From NCBI RefSeq assembly GCF_020740795.1, contig NC_067282.1, positions 130,381,132 through 130,445,131 on the forward strand: 64,000 bases of DNA. The letters are read 5' to 3'. The notes under the pieces are model-generated. The model was not told where the DNA came from. It saw only the letters and a program-made list of their open reading frames with translations, and ran no database searches. The translations under genes were made by a program, and so were the position numbers. The DNA is from Apus apus (taxonomy: Eukaryota; Chordata; Aves; Apodiformes; Apodidae). Shown piece after piece: positions 50,443 through 61,868 of this stretch; the first letter of the stretch is position 1; the number at the start of each line of letters is the position of its first letter.

Positions 50443-52576
50443 ATAGCTCCTGCCTGAAACTGAACCCTGACAGGACAAATTCTGGGCCAAAAGGTCCTCT
50501 TCCTCAAGTGAGAAGTGGGTGGTGTGATTGACTGATTGATGGCTGGATCACTAAAGCTGAGAGGCACTGCTTCAGATCATTTTGAAATAGTGGGATCACT
50601 GAAAAGACTTGCATTTTCCGAAGAAAGGCTAATGCTAATTTCCACATGCCATTAGCTGGAGGAATATACCCCAGCCTCCCACCACAGCGTGCTGGGCAGC
50701 AGAAATCCTGTATTTGTCACTTCTGGACACTTCCACAGAATGTTAATGTATTTAGAGCTGAAGTGTGGGCTCTGGAGGTAGCTCAGGTTGCTCCTATTCA
50801 CTAGCAAAGGTTACTGTGATTGTGTAGCACCCCAGATTGCCATTGCTGCTCTGCCTGACTGCTCAGTGCACAGCACCCAGGCAAGTGGCATCAATTTTCA
50901 CTGCCTGGCAAGGAAGTAGCTCACTAAAAGATTTTCTCCTCTTCCACAGCAATGACTTTGCATGGTGGCTTAGCTCTGATGGAAAAAAATGACATCCATT
51001 AATAATGAAGGAATGATTCAGAACCTCTGGAGACAAGTTTTTTTTCAGGGACTTTTGTCATTTTTTGACAAATGAAGTAAACAGTTACCACATTCACCAT
51101 TCCAGGTGACACTTCCTGAGTTAGTGTTCACATAAAAGCACCATCAATCACCACAGCCCCTTCAAACCTCAGATAGCAAAGTAAATGGTCTCCACAAACG
51201 TCCAGATCTCACTCTGATATAAAATTGTATTACTCTGATCTAAGCAGACCTGCACAGATCTGTGCTTGTTGAGGTTCTGCTGCAATGCCTTCAAATCTGG
51301 TCATGCTGGGAGGGGAAGAAAAAGCTTTTACTCTCTGTTCACAGGAATAGTTTGGGTACCAGGCTAACAAGCAGCTTTCTGAAATGAGAAGCCCTTGGCG
51401 GATACACGGATTATTATAAGCAATAGGAATGTCCTCCTTCCCCATAACTGGAAGGACAAGGGAGGACAAAGCACAATGGACTAGGATTTAAAAAAAAGCT
51501 TCAGAAGACTGAGAAGAAGGATATGATAAAATGAATTGCAGGACAAGCACCAAATGGGAAACCATTCAGTTGTCTAAATATATTACAAACTAGAAAGAAA
51601 CAGAACATAATCTAATCCCTCTGCATGTGGAATCTGCCAAAGAGCAGGGAAACAATTTTCATAGTCTGGCACCTACACTCCTATGGCTATATTATACAGA
51701 ACATACAACATTATATAAAAAATGTATGCTGAAAGGCTGCTTGGGTTACTAAGTGTAATGCTTCAAAGTTATGAAATGCCAGAATGAACACTGCTGGGGT
51801 GATCTGAGCTTGGCCCTCTTGATTGTGTCAAAGCAAGCAGAAAGTCTTCAGATTTTTTAGGTGGAGCTCACCAGCTTTTTTTTTTTTTTTTTTCTTTGGG
51901 AGAATATCAAAAGAGCTGAATGATTCAGGTTTTTCTGATGTAGAGGAAACTTCAATAGCAACTAAAATTCGCTTCAGGTTGGCTCAGTCCTGAAGAAGTC
52001 AAACGTTTTGGGTTTTTTAATTGATTAGGAACACTTCAACATTAGTGTCACTGGATGTTGCCATCTTGCCATAAAGGAGCAGTGGTTTGGCCCCCATTTC
52101 CATCCCCAATCTTTTACTGGATTACATTGCCTTTGATGCAGCACAATTTCTCCTCTGGTATAGCTGTGAAATGCATCATGGCACCTGCTTGAGGTCAGGT
52201 GAGAGGACTGCCTTAAATGATGGCAAGTCCATTTTTTCTCAGCCATTCTGTAAAATAATCTCCATCACTGGCAGCCATCACTAATGTTTTCCAAAGAATA
52301 GCAGGCCCAGGGAAGACAGTTATCTGGTGCTTCAGAGTTTAAACAAAACCCAGGCATTGGAAATTTTCAACTTGAAAAAGAAACTGAATTTTCAACTCTA
52401 GTTTTATTCCTACCATACCCGACAAATCTGCAAAGGTGGAGAGAAACGTCAAGATATGTTTCAAAGCAAATATCTCAGGAAGGTGTTAGGGCTTAAACAG
52501 AATAAATGTGCAACACATGCCAGATTCATCAGAATTAAGGAATCCCTTACCTGCAGACTGAAAAAAGATGATGGAA
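50443..52576. other. Non-coding spacer between two minus-strand CR1 copies
   Basis: No gene is recognised. There is a T18 run at 51876-51893. Open frames are all short and unremarkable. Confidence 0.72.
51876..51893 (+). repeat. T18 run
   Basis: Eighteen consecutive T, followed by 'ctttggg'. Confidence 0.92.
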
Positions 52577-53061
52577 ATAGAATCATCAGAGAATCAGAAT
52601 GGTTTGGGTTGGAAGGGACCTTGACGATCACCTAGTCCCAGCCCCCCTGCATGGCAGGGACACCTCCCACTAGACCAGGTTGCTCAGAGCCCCATCCAAC
52701 CTGGTCTTGAACTCTTCCAGGGATGGGGCATCCACAACTTCCCTGGGCAACCTGTGCCAGTGTCTCATCACCCTGACAGTGAAGAATTTCTTCCTAATGT
52801 CTAGCCTAAATCTCCCCTCTTCCAGTTTTAATCCATTAGTCCTTGTCTTCTTGTTACAAGCCCTTGTAGCAATTCCCTCCCCAGCTTTCCTGTAGCCCCT
52901 TCAGACACTGAAGGGCCACTGTGAGGTCTCCCTGGAGCCTTTTCTTCTCCAGGCTGAACAACCCCAACGCTCTCAGCCTGTTCTCATAGGAGAGGTGCTC
53001 CAGCCCTCTGATCATCTTTCTGGCTCTCCTCTGGACTTGCTCCAGGAGCTCCAAATACCTG
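52577..53061 (-). mobile_element. CR1 LINE, 5'-truncated, B/H-like
   Basis: A reverse CR1 copy with its 3' end at the left ('agaatcagaatggtttgggt', then 'tggaagggaccttgacgatc'). The minus strand reads ORF2 C-terminal peptide: [20 protein letters not shown], then [20 protein letters not shown]. The frame then runs out in the UTR. It is the same 3' type as the copies at 7.6 kb and 32.3 kb, in the opposite orientation. The left edge reads 'aatagaatcatcagagaatc', a decayed octamer tail. Confidence 0.96.
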
Positions 53062-56000
53062 TTATGTGTTAAAAACAGAATCGTAAGCTTCTTTTCTGGT
53101 AGGTATGCTCTTGTTCGTGTGGGGACATATAAATAGGGCAAACTGAGAGAATCCCTTGGTAAAGTAGTCAGAAATGTCTGGGATGCTTCTGTCCATCAGT
53201 TGTTAAGAAATATTGTGGGACTTCACAACAGACCCGTAAACCGCAGGGAGGCGTGGGACAAATGGGCTTGTTAAATCTTAATCATATTCCATGGTGACAT
53301 TTTGGAGGGGTTCCTGTTTGAGGGCGTGTACCAACTGTGTTGAGCTGGTGGCCCACAATGTACCTAGTGCAGGTGTGAATGGCAACTAGAAAGGTTATTA
53401 CGTGCTCTGCATGAAGCGTACATGGAGAACTGTGAGCCACAACTTGCGAGAGTGATGGATCCAGGGTGTAGCACCAGAGTGCTCAGGAGATTAAGCAGTT
53501 CCCTGACAGTTCAAGAAAAGACCTTCTCAGCAGGATTTCTCTGTCCTGCTGCTCTTTTGGAGGACATAACCTACCCTCTTGCTATCACAGCTTGTGAATT
53601 GCTATCCTTACTTAAGAGCATCAGGCAAAAGGTCGGTTGCAACGAGTGGAAGAACATGCATTTCTCTGGTGTCTACTGGAAAGATAAGGCCTACTTACAA
53701 GTCCTGAGTAGCGCTGGGATGTGCTACGTACTGCAATACATGCCAGGCTCTTAGGAGAGAAAGCTTTTGCTGGGGTGGGTTAAAGCTTAGCCTAAGATCA
53801 TAGTAGTCCTATTGAAGCACTAGAAAGCCTGCTTTCCATAACTGCTGCTGGGAAAGCCATGATCACATGAGAGATGCTGTCTGCTCATCTTGGTGCTCTG
53901 CAGGTGGGAAGAAACCATGTGAAGTATATGAGTTTGCATTTGGATTGTGCTTACAGCAATGTATTTGCTCAGGCTGTGTCAGCATCACTACAAAGGTGTC
54001 CTGAATGAGAAACAAGCCAGGCACAAGGCATGAATGGGGCCAACTCAAAAGTGCAGGTGGAATAAATAGGTCCTATCTACTAGTCACTGGCAACGGGGCT
54101 GCATGTCACCTGGCAGACTGTTCTCCTCCCTTCCACATAGGAAATGCAGGTGGGAAACAGGCACGTGCTTTCTTCCATGGTGGTTTCAGAGCAGACTCGC
54201 CTGCCTGTCTCATGGAAGCTATCACATAAAAGCTTAACATGTTACCAAAGTGAATGCTGTTGGCTGCCTCAGATCCTTGAAGCATTGCAGCAACATATTC
54301 AAGAGCAACAATGACTGTTTGCAATGCTTTTTGCAAGGGCTACCAGGAAAAGTCAAGTGCGGAAACGATGAAGCGTTTTAAAAGAAATTGACATTTTAAT
54401 AATTTGTTATGAGTGTTGGTAAATCTGGCTTTTAAATTGTTTGCTCCATTTCATAAGAACCTTACCTCTTTTAGCCTGGATTAAGCTTGTGTAACCCCCA
54501 TAAGGACTGAGGGACACAAACCAAACTGCACTTTGCATCACTGCTGAGAGCTGCTCGCTGGCTTTGAAGGAGCTTTAGAAATTCTGGGAAGATCCTGCAT
54601 TCCCAGGGGGTCAGCTGGCTTGGGTACTTGTACAGGAGAAAGAGCTGCTGGCAGATGGCAGGTGTCTGCTGGCCTGATCCTTGGTTGTGCTGCTGTCTTT
54701 CAGAGGAAAGGCTGGTGGGACAGGGGAGGTGCAGGAGCTACTCTCCTTACCAGAGGATCATAAAGTAACTTGAAGGATTTACACTCGACTGCTGCTTATT
54801 TCCCAGCTAAATCTGAACCCAACACTAACGCCTGCTAATTAAGAACAGCCAAGCCCCTCCACTGGTGTGTAGTCAATCATGAGATAAGGCTGCTCACACC
54901 ACTAGATGGTCTTTGTTTTCCTCCTTAAATTACTTTTAATTTGATTCCCTGACTCCTTGTAGCTAATACAGAGTTCAAAGATGGTTTTCAGAGGAACACT
55001 TTGTCTACACCATGTGTTTGGGCTTCATACTGGTGAGTCCACTGGTTCGGACTCGTTTCTAGGGCACTGCTCTGAGCTAGTGGCCAAATTGCAACCAGTT
55101 AGGAATTGCCTCCCAGCTCTCCCCTGCAATGAAGGGAAGGACTCTGCACCACAGCTGGTTTGGGCACAGTGTATGGTCTTGCTACTGATGATCTGGATGC
55201 TTTTTTTGGTAAGTTAAGCTTGGGATCTGCTCAGATTCCAGGCCTGTCTCACAGATGGATGCGGGAGGAGTGAGCCTGGGAAGCTGATGCAGGTAAGAGC
55301 TTGCCTTCCCTACCTCCTCCACTAGAACTGTGGGGGTTAAAACAGCAGCTGGCTTAACTCTTGCTGTTAATGTGGCTGCCTGGATAACAAACCAAAGCTA
55401 AGAGAGAAAACACATTTCCTGTAGAATTTCTGGAATATCTATACATGTACAAATTAAATACAGTTTTTGTCCCATCAACTGGGTTGGGTGGGAGAGGATA
55501 AAATTTTCTCTATTTTTTTAACTAAAGGCTGTATTTTTACAATTCTCACTTACAAAAAAAACAATGGAGTGAAATCAACAGGGTTGCTAACATAAATAAA
55601 TATTACCTACTGTGAACAGTGGTTTCTGAAGTAATCCTATGCTTCTGAAAGCCAACTATTTTTCAATTAGTAGCAATGTTTTTCATTTCATAGTTCTGGA
55701 AATGGTTGATACTCCTGAACACAGTTCTGGAAAGTAAAAAAATCCAGTTCTCCTGAAGAATTTCTGAGGGGTTTTTTAAAGGATACATGAAGCATTGGAA
55801 GTTTTGATTTATAAGGGGTGAGCAGAGGAACAGACAGAGGTTTGAGGACATAAATTGAAAGATGATCACTGAACTTCCCTCACTGAAGTGTTTCAGTCTG
55901 ATTCTTAATAACCTGAAATGTTTTCTTCCTCTTCTCACAGTGATTTTTAAAAAAAACACTCAAAATCACCCTGGGCCTTCCAAAGCATCTCAAAAATGTG

Positions 56001-57203
56001 GATAGTCAATTACAAGTAATACTGAAAGTGAGCTGGACTTACTAATTTCCCAGACATCTATGAAACCCTGGCGACACTACCAGAGTGCTGAGTCAGATGT
56101 ATCAGGTGAGGCTGAAATTCATCTGGCTGTTGCCAGATTTTCCTGTAGACTAATGTGTGGCAGCTATTAAATAACTGATAGACCTGAAGGCAAATTAATT
56201 TGCATAGTTCACCAAAAAACCCCACAACCCTGGTTTTATTGATGCATAGAGTTTGAACTGCCTTCAGTATTTTTTCAAGACTTGAAGAAACGATGATGGT
56301 GAGCTGCATAGGGATGTCATGGAACAAACTCAGACTTCTTGTTCCACTTGAGACTGTGCTCATTGTCACAGATTTTCAGCAAACTGGAGTGAATAAATAG
56401 CTTTAAGTGCATTCCTGTCATAGAGGAAGATAACTTGAGATATTTAGACATGGAGACCCCATGAGGAACTACTACTACAGGCAAGATGGTATTTTTTTTT
56501 TTGCCTGCTTCTTTAAGGCCTGGGGCAGGCATGTTGCTTTGGAAAGGAAATTATTGCTATGTGTAATTTAATGGCAGAAATACTGGAAGTGGGTTTCACC
56601 TCACCTAACTTTAGCCATCAAAATGGTTAGATGTCTTCATTTCCAGACAGTTACCTTAGGCTCCTTTGCTGTCAACAGAAAGCAACAGGCACCTCTACCA
56701 AGCTACTCTCCTCCTCCTGGGATAGATGTCAAGTTGGGTGAGTGATGCAGCGGGGACTCCCCTTTGTCCTTACTGGCTCCAAAAGAAACCAATGGGTAAC
56801 CAATTCAGGTGCAGGTGCCCTAGAAGTCCCGTTCCTAACTTGGGGAATGAGTAGTCCCACTGCCCCCACAAACTCAATTCCAAAAATGTGTAACCATCAC
56901 GTTCAGTCTCATACTGCTAGAGGCAAATATATAATCTTCTTTGTAACTATATCCAACACTGTGCTACTTACAGTCCAGTACCACTAAGTGGAAATTGTTC
57001 AGTAGTCTCTGTGTTCTGGTTAGAAACCTTTTCCCCTCATATTTATTCACAAGCAGATTTGATTCATGTATTTAAGACCGATAACATACTAAAAGATTGT
57101 GAAGGAAAAAAAAGGCCTGCAGGTATATCCTCACATACAGCTACCTCTGGAAAGAAAAGCAGCTTCTTACCCTACATGTGCATGTGAAGTCTCAAAGATA
57201 CTA

Positions 57204-57215
57204 TTTTTTCCCCCC
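57204..57215 (+). repeat. T6-C6 homopolymer junction
   Basis: Six T followed by six C, then 'tctctcag'. Confidence 0.85.
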
Positions 57216-58285
57216 TCTCTCAGGAACTTCCATTGGCTGAGTGGCAGGAAAGGTGCATCCCTGAGGCTTGTGACTCTAGCATGCTCCTGTGGATGGAGCA
57301 TTAGATGGGCAATCTTGGGAGCAGGGCTTGATACTCATTGGGGTTGGTTTGGGTTGGGTTATTTTTTCTTTTGCACAGTCTCTTGGAACTGCTCTAAAAG
57401 CTTTTTTAAAAAAATTGTGAAGCTTTGAATAGTTCTACATCAGTGGTAAGGACTGAATTATCTGAATGCCTCCGATTTCAGCTCATCCCAATTTCCCAAA
57501 AGCTGATGTTACAGGCTTTCAAAATCTGTTCCCACAAAGGGGCTTTGACATACCTAAAGATATTCAAGTATTCTTCATGTTTGCTGAGCTCTTATACAGC
57601 AGTGTCAACCCATACAGCTAAGATCCAGGAGAGCACAATGAAAAAGGTACATGAAGCTTTACAAAAGTGTGTCCTATGTAAAATTCAGGTACATGGTATG
57701 AGAAAAAGGACTCCTTTCACGCTGGCTGACAATTTGAATTTAACAGATCTGCTACAAATTGAAAGCCAGTTTTAAAAAGCAAGCAGTAAAACTTGCCATG
57801 TGATTTATGATGTAGCAAGCTAGGAGACTGCCATTCCCTGCTTATGCAATCTCCTAATGCACCCAAAAACTTCACTAGGGATATTTTAAACACAAACCCA
57901 CCAAACTTTGGGATAACAGTAGTGCCTGATTCAAAAAGAAAAGCATTTACAGAGTGTATTCTTTTATTAAGCCTAGGAACTTAGATAATTTTTGGAATTC
58001 CTTTGCCATACAGTGACCAATAACTTCTTTCTAAATGAAGGATATGAGTTTAAAGGATATTTATGCCAGCTTACTCAGTGCAGAGTATCTTTACTCATGT
58101 GGATGGTCGATTCTAAATGTTTTAACAGGTCTTTGCAACTTACAGTTGAGGTTAAACGTAACTTTCCTACACAGGATGATGAATGAGCTTTGTACCTTGA
58201 CATTAACTGAGCTTGTTAGTAAGTGAAGGAGAAAGGTGGCCATGTGCAAGGAACTATGTGGGTACATGTATAGTGAAGTGATATA

Positions 58286-58335
58286 AGTGCATATGTATGT
58301 GTTTATGTACGTGTGTATATATGTGTATATATGCA
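58286..58335 (+). repeat. TG/TA alternating tract
   Basis: An imperfect repeat of ATGT/GTAT units ('gtgtgtatatatgtgtatat'), mostly alternating purine and pyrimidine. The minus strand translates to a meaningless Tyr/Ile/Thr/His run. Confidence 0.88.
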
Positions 58336-59618
58336 TCTATTCTTTATTTACCTGGCCCATAGTTCCTGCATACAACCTCTCACATTTTAAATATATATCT
58401 GTAGCACAGTATCTTTGTAAAATTCAAGAACAAACTACTGAGCTAAACAGAAGTAGGCCAACCTACATCAGGTGAATATCCTGCTGCTTTTATGATCATT
58501 TTTTGCCCTAGTGCTCTTTGCCACCTTGGCATCAGCAAAATTCAATCTATTAAAATTGCTGCCTAGCATTTCTTGAAGTCCAAGAGAGGATAAAAACAAA
58601 CACATTCATGGAAACTGAACTGTTGAAACATGCTGAAAGGCAGGAAAGGCATTAACCAAACGTTACATTTGAGTGTTTTGGTACCACTTGCAGAGCTTTA
58701 AGGTGCTGACTTCTTCAAGGCCTATGGACGTCGATAAAACCAAAAGCCACTGAGATTTCAGGGGGTTTAGGTTAGAAACAGGAGAAAAATTTTTTCTAGA
58801 TTGCATTTGAAAGGAGGTGGCAAAGTTGGTTTCCAAAGCAGATCAGATTAATATATTGCTTGAACCAGGTCTCAGTTGGATCACCCACAATTCCTAAGAA
58901 CACTAGGAAATGCTCCAGGCTGTTCGTTCCCCAGGCAGAGATGCTGCAGGGGCCGTGGCCCTGAAGAGGAAGGTGGCCTGTTCCCAAGCCCATATCCAAC
59001 AACTGCCCATCAGCAAGGTAGGCAGCAAGCCCCTCTGGGTGCTGGCGTTGCTATTCAGTCCCCACTCGACCTCTGCGTTTCATTTGACTTCCTAAGTTAT
59101 TACCCTTTCTTTATCCCATTTCCATTTCTCTCTCCTGTGCATTAAAACCCTTCTATAAGTCCTGCTTTCTCCAGAAGAGCTGGAACAAGATGTGTTCCCT
59201 GCTTCCCTCAGCCTCGCCAGAGGCTGAACTTGCTCCAGCTGCAGAATGGTCTATTTAAGAGGGAGAAATCAGTTTCAGTACTTGAATTCTGATCCCCAAA
59301 CCTGTGGTTTAGCCTAGAGTTGTATATTTATTCCCAGTTAAATCAGCTTTTATATTTACCTCTGCACAATACATGAAATCCTTTCATTTCTGGGAATAAA
59401 ATGCATATTAATGGCTTATGGAAACAATTTTATTTCTTGAAATAGGTATTTATTTTATCAAAAAGCCTTATTTTCTACTTTCACTTTTCAGTATTAAGAG
59501 GGCTAGTCTATGAGTCAGAACTCAAGGCAAAATATGTAGTAATTACTGTGTTGAGAGACAGATTTTGGTGTAGCACGAAACAGTCATTGTTTCCTGGAAC
59601 TGTTCTTTCTGTGCATGA

Positions 59619-59633
59619 TTTTTTTTTTTCCCC
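59619..59633 (+). repeat. T11-C4 homopolymer junction
   Basis: Eleven T followed by four C. Confidence 0.88.
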
Positions 59634-61109
59634 TCAACCGAATTTGTGTGGCTTTTCTAGTCGCATGAAATCTAAATCTCTTTATTTTAAAATAAATTTC
59701 TGATGATACTTCAAAAAGAGCACAAAACAGCTTTTCAACATTAACAAAACTATCAGCAATTAAAAAAAAATAGGTGTAGAGCAGTTGAAATTCAGTATGG
59801 TTACTGTTTGGCTTTCTGTTGTAGATCCAGTGTATGTTTCATTGCACATAGCCATCCAAGCAATAAATAATTTTAAACTCAGTTTATTTGTAGTCAGGAG
59901 CAGAAGGGTAACACCTGTAACACCATCACTGAAAACAGCATTATGTGCTGTGACAAAGACAAATTTATGCATACATTTTTTGTGTTTCCCCCTTTTCCTC
60001 CCTGCTTTTCCAATGTAAAAAGCCAAAAGAGAAATTGAGGTGTGTTGAGGTGTGGAAAGTGAAGAGTCCAAAGACCCTGGACAATTTTAGCAGAGTGCAA
60101 GAGGCAAAAAGCCTACTTCTCTTTTGTGGTTATCTGAGCTGTATTGATGGCCTCATAAAGAAACACACTTTGATGCCAGTAGTGGAACTGTGACTGGTTT
60201 ATTTTAAATTGTCTCACAGCTGCATCTAGATATTAGTCTGCTGGGCTGTAAAACATCCTTCAGCTGCAACAGGATCGTTGTGCATGGATCAATGACCACT
60301 GTATGACCCCTGCTGAGCATCATTTCTTGAGTCACAGAGGGAGAAAAACAGTGCTTGCTCGGTGTCATCAGGCTGAGGCATTCCACTTGGTATGGTTTGG
60401 TTTGAATTATGATGGCATTTTTGTTTTGAACAATTATAACTGCCACCTGGTGGGTTATTCTCTGTTTGTTCCATGTTGTTCTTCATTACTTACACATTTG
60501 CATGTATGTGCATGGTATGTACTGTGCATCTAGTGTATGCTCATCAATTCATGGACAGATGCTTCTTGCAGTTGCCCAGTGATGACAGAGGTTTTCAGGT
60601 GTGCACCTTAATATTAGAGGAAAGGCAGAAAGACCATAATAATTCAGAATGAATAATTCAACAACAGCTACCACAGGCACACATTGTAACAGAGAATCCT
60701 GCTGTGCTCTGTCAATGTTCTTGTGTGCTCTGTAGTCCTACAGCACTTCCAAACAAGAAATTGGAAGCCAGTTACTTATGCACAAATATCATCTTCTGCT
60801 CTGCTACCACCACTGGCTTTCTGTGCCCGCAGAACGTGAGACACAAGGATTTGGCAGGTGGTGCCAAGATGAGACTTTGTCCAGAGATTTCCATTCTTTG
60901 GTGTGATTGTGCAATCACCACACAGCCCCCCTGGTATCAGCTGGGATTATCCAGCAGCTGCACAATCAGGCATTTATTGGAAAAGGTGGGGAGGAAGAAA
61001 GCCACATGTTTGTCCCCTCTGTTTCCTAATGGTAGAAACAATTGGAAAAAGCATTGTGTGATTTTTGATGTGCAGCTGTTGGCCCACGTTCTTTGGCTGC
61101 TCTGTAAGT

Positions 61110-61868
61110 CTGACAAGAATGCAATGCCAGGAAAATGTGATGCTTGGGGCATAACAACACCATGCAACCCCACAGCTCTGAGAAGAGTGGCTGGTAAACT
61201 GGCAAGCAAAAAAGGACCTGGGGACATTGGTCGATAACCAGCTGAATATGAACCAGCAGCATACCCAGGTGGCTAAGAAGGCCAACAGCATCCTGGCCTG
61301 TATCAGGAATAGTGTGACCAGCAGGAGCAGGGAAGTGATTGTACTCAGCACTGGTGGGGCTGCACCTCAAGTGCTGTGTTCAGTTCTGGGACCCTTGCTA
61401 CAAGGACATTGAGGGGCTGGAGTGGGTCCAAAGAAGGGCAACAAGGCTTATGAAGGCCAGTTTTTATGAGGAGCAGCTGAGGGAACTGGGGGTTCTTAGT
61501 CTGGAGAAAAGGAGGCTGAGGGGAGACTTTGTTGCTCTCTACAACTACCTGAAAGGAGGTTGTAGCAAGGTGGGTGTTGGTCTTTTCTCCCAAGTAACAA
61601 GCAATAAACAAGAGGAAGTGGCCTCAAGTTGTGCCAGGCGAGGTTTAGATCGGATATTAGGAAAAATTTCTTTACTGAAAGGATTGTCAAGCACTGAAAC
61701 CAGCTGTCCAGGGAAGTGGTTGAGTAATCATCTGTGGTGGTATTTAAAAGATGTGTAGACATCTCACTTAGGGATATGGTTTAGTTATGGACTTGGCAGT
61801 GCTAGGTTTGCAGTTGGATTAAATGATTTCAAGGACCTTTTCTTACCTAAATGATTCTATGATTTCAT
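61110..61868 (+). mobile_element. CR1 LINE, 5'-truncated, Y-like
   Basis: A forward CR1 copy of about 0.76 kb. The left edge is uncertain; recognisable ORF2 sequence begins near 'gatgcttggggcataacaac' at 61140 and is clear from 'ggacctggggacattggtcg'. The frame 61339-61758 is open for 139 codons and reads true ORF2 peptide ([20 protein letters not shown], then [20 protein letters not shown]). The end has 'acttggcagtgctaggtttg' and 'aaatgattctatgatt', the Y-type terminus. Frame changes near 61240-61340 show it is inactive. Confidence 0.96.

Larger units (their letters stand above)
53062..61109. other. Non-coding stretch, no gene recognised
   Basis: Eight kilobases without a recognisable gene or interspersed repeat. 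It includes T6C6 (57204-57215), an alternating purine-pyrimidine TG/TA tract (58286-58335) and T11C4 (59619-59633). A weak exon-like segment at 58935-59017 is discussed under findings. The open frame 60704-61237 is chance sequence that runs into the CR1 copy at 61.1 kb. Confidence 0.7.

Noticed and set aside
58091..58336. Minus-strand frame rich in Tyr, Ile, Thr and His
   Set aside because: It is a direct translation of the TG/TA alternating tract.
60121..60168. Segment resembling the miR-9 mature sequence ('ggttatctgagctgtattga')
   Set aside because: It has several differences from miR-9, and no complementary arm downstream forms a pre-miRNA hairpin.
60704..61237. 177-codon plus-strand open frame
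   Set aside because: The last part lies inside the Y-like CR1 copy in the wrong or decayed frame. The rest has no motif and reads as chance sequence.
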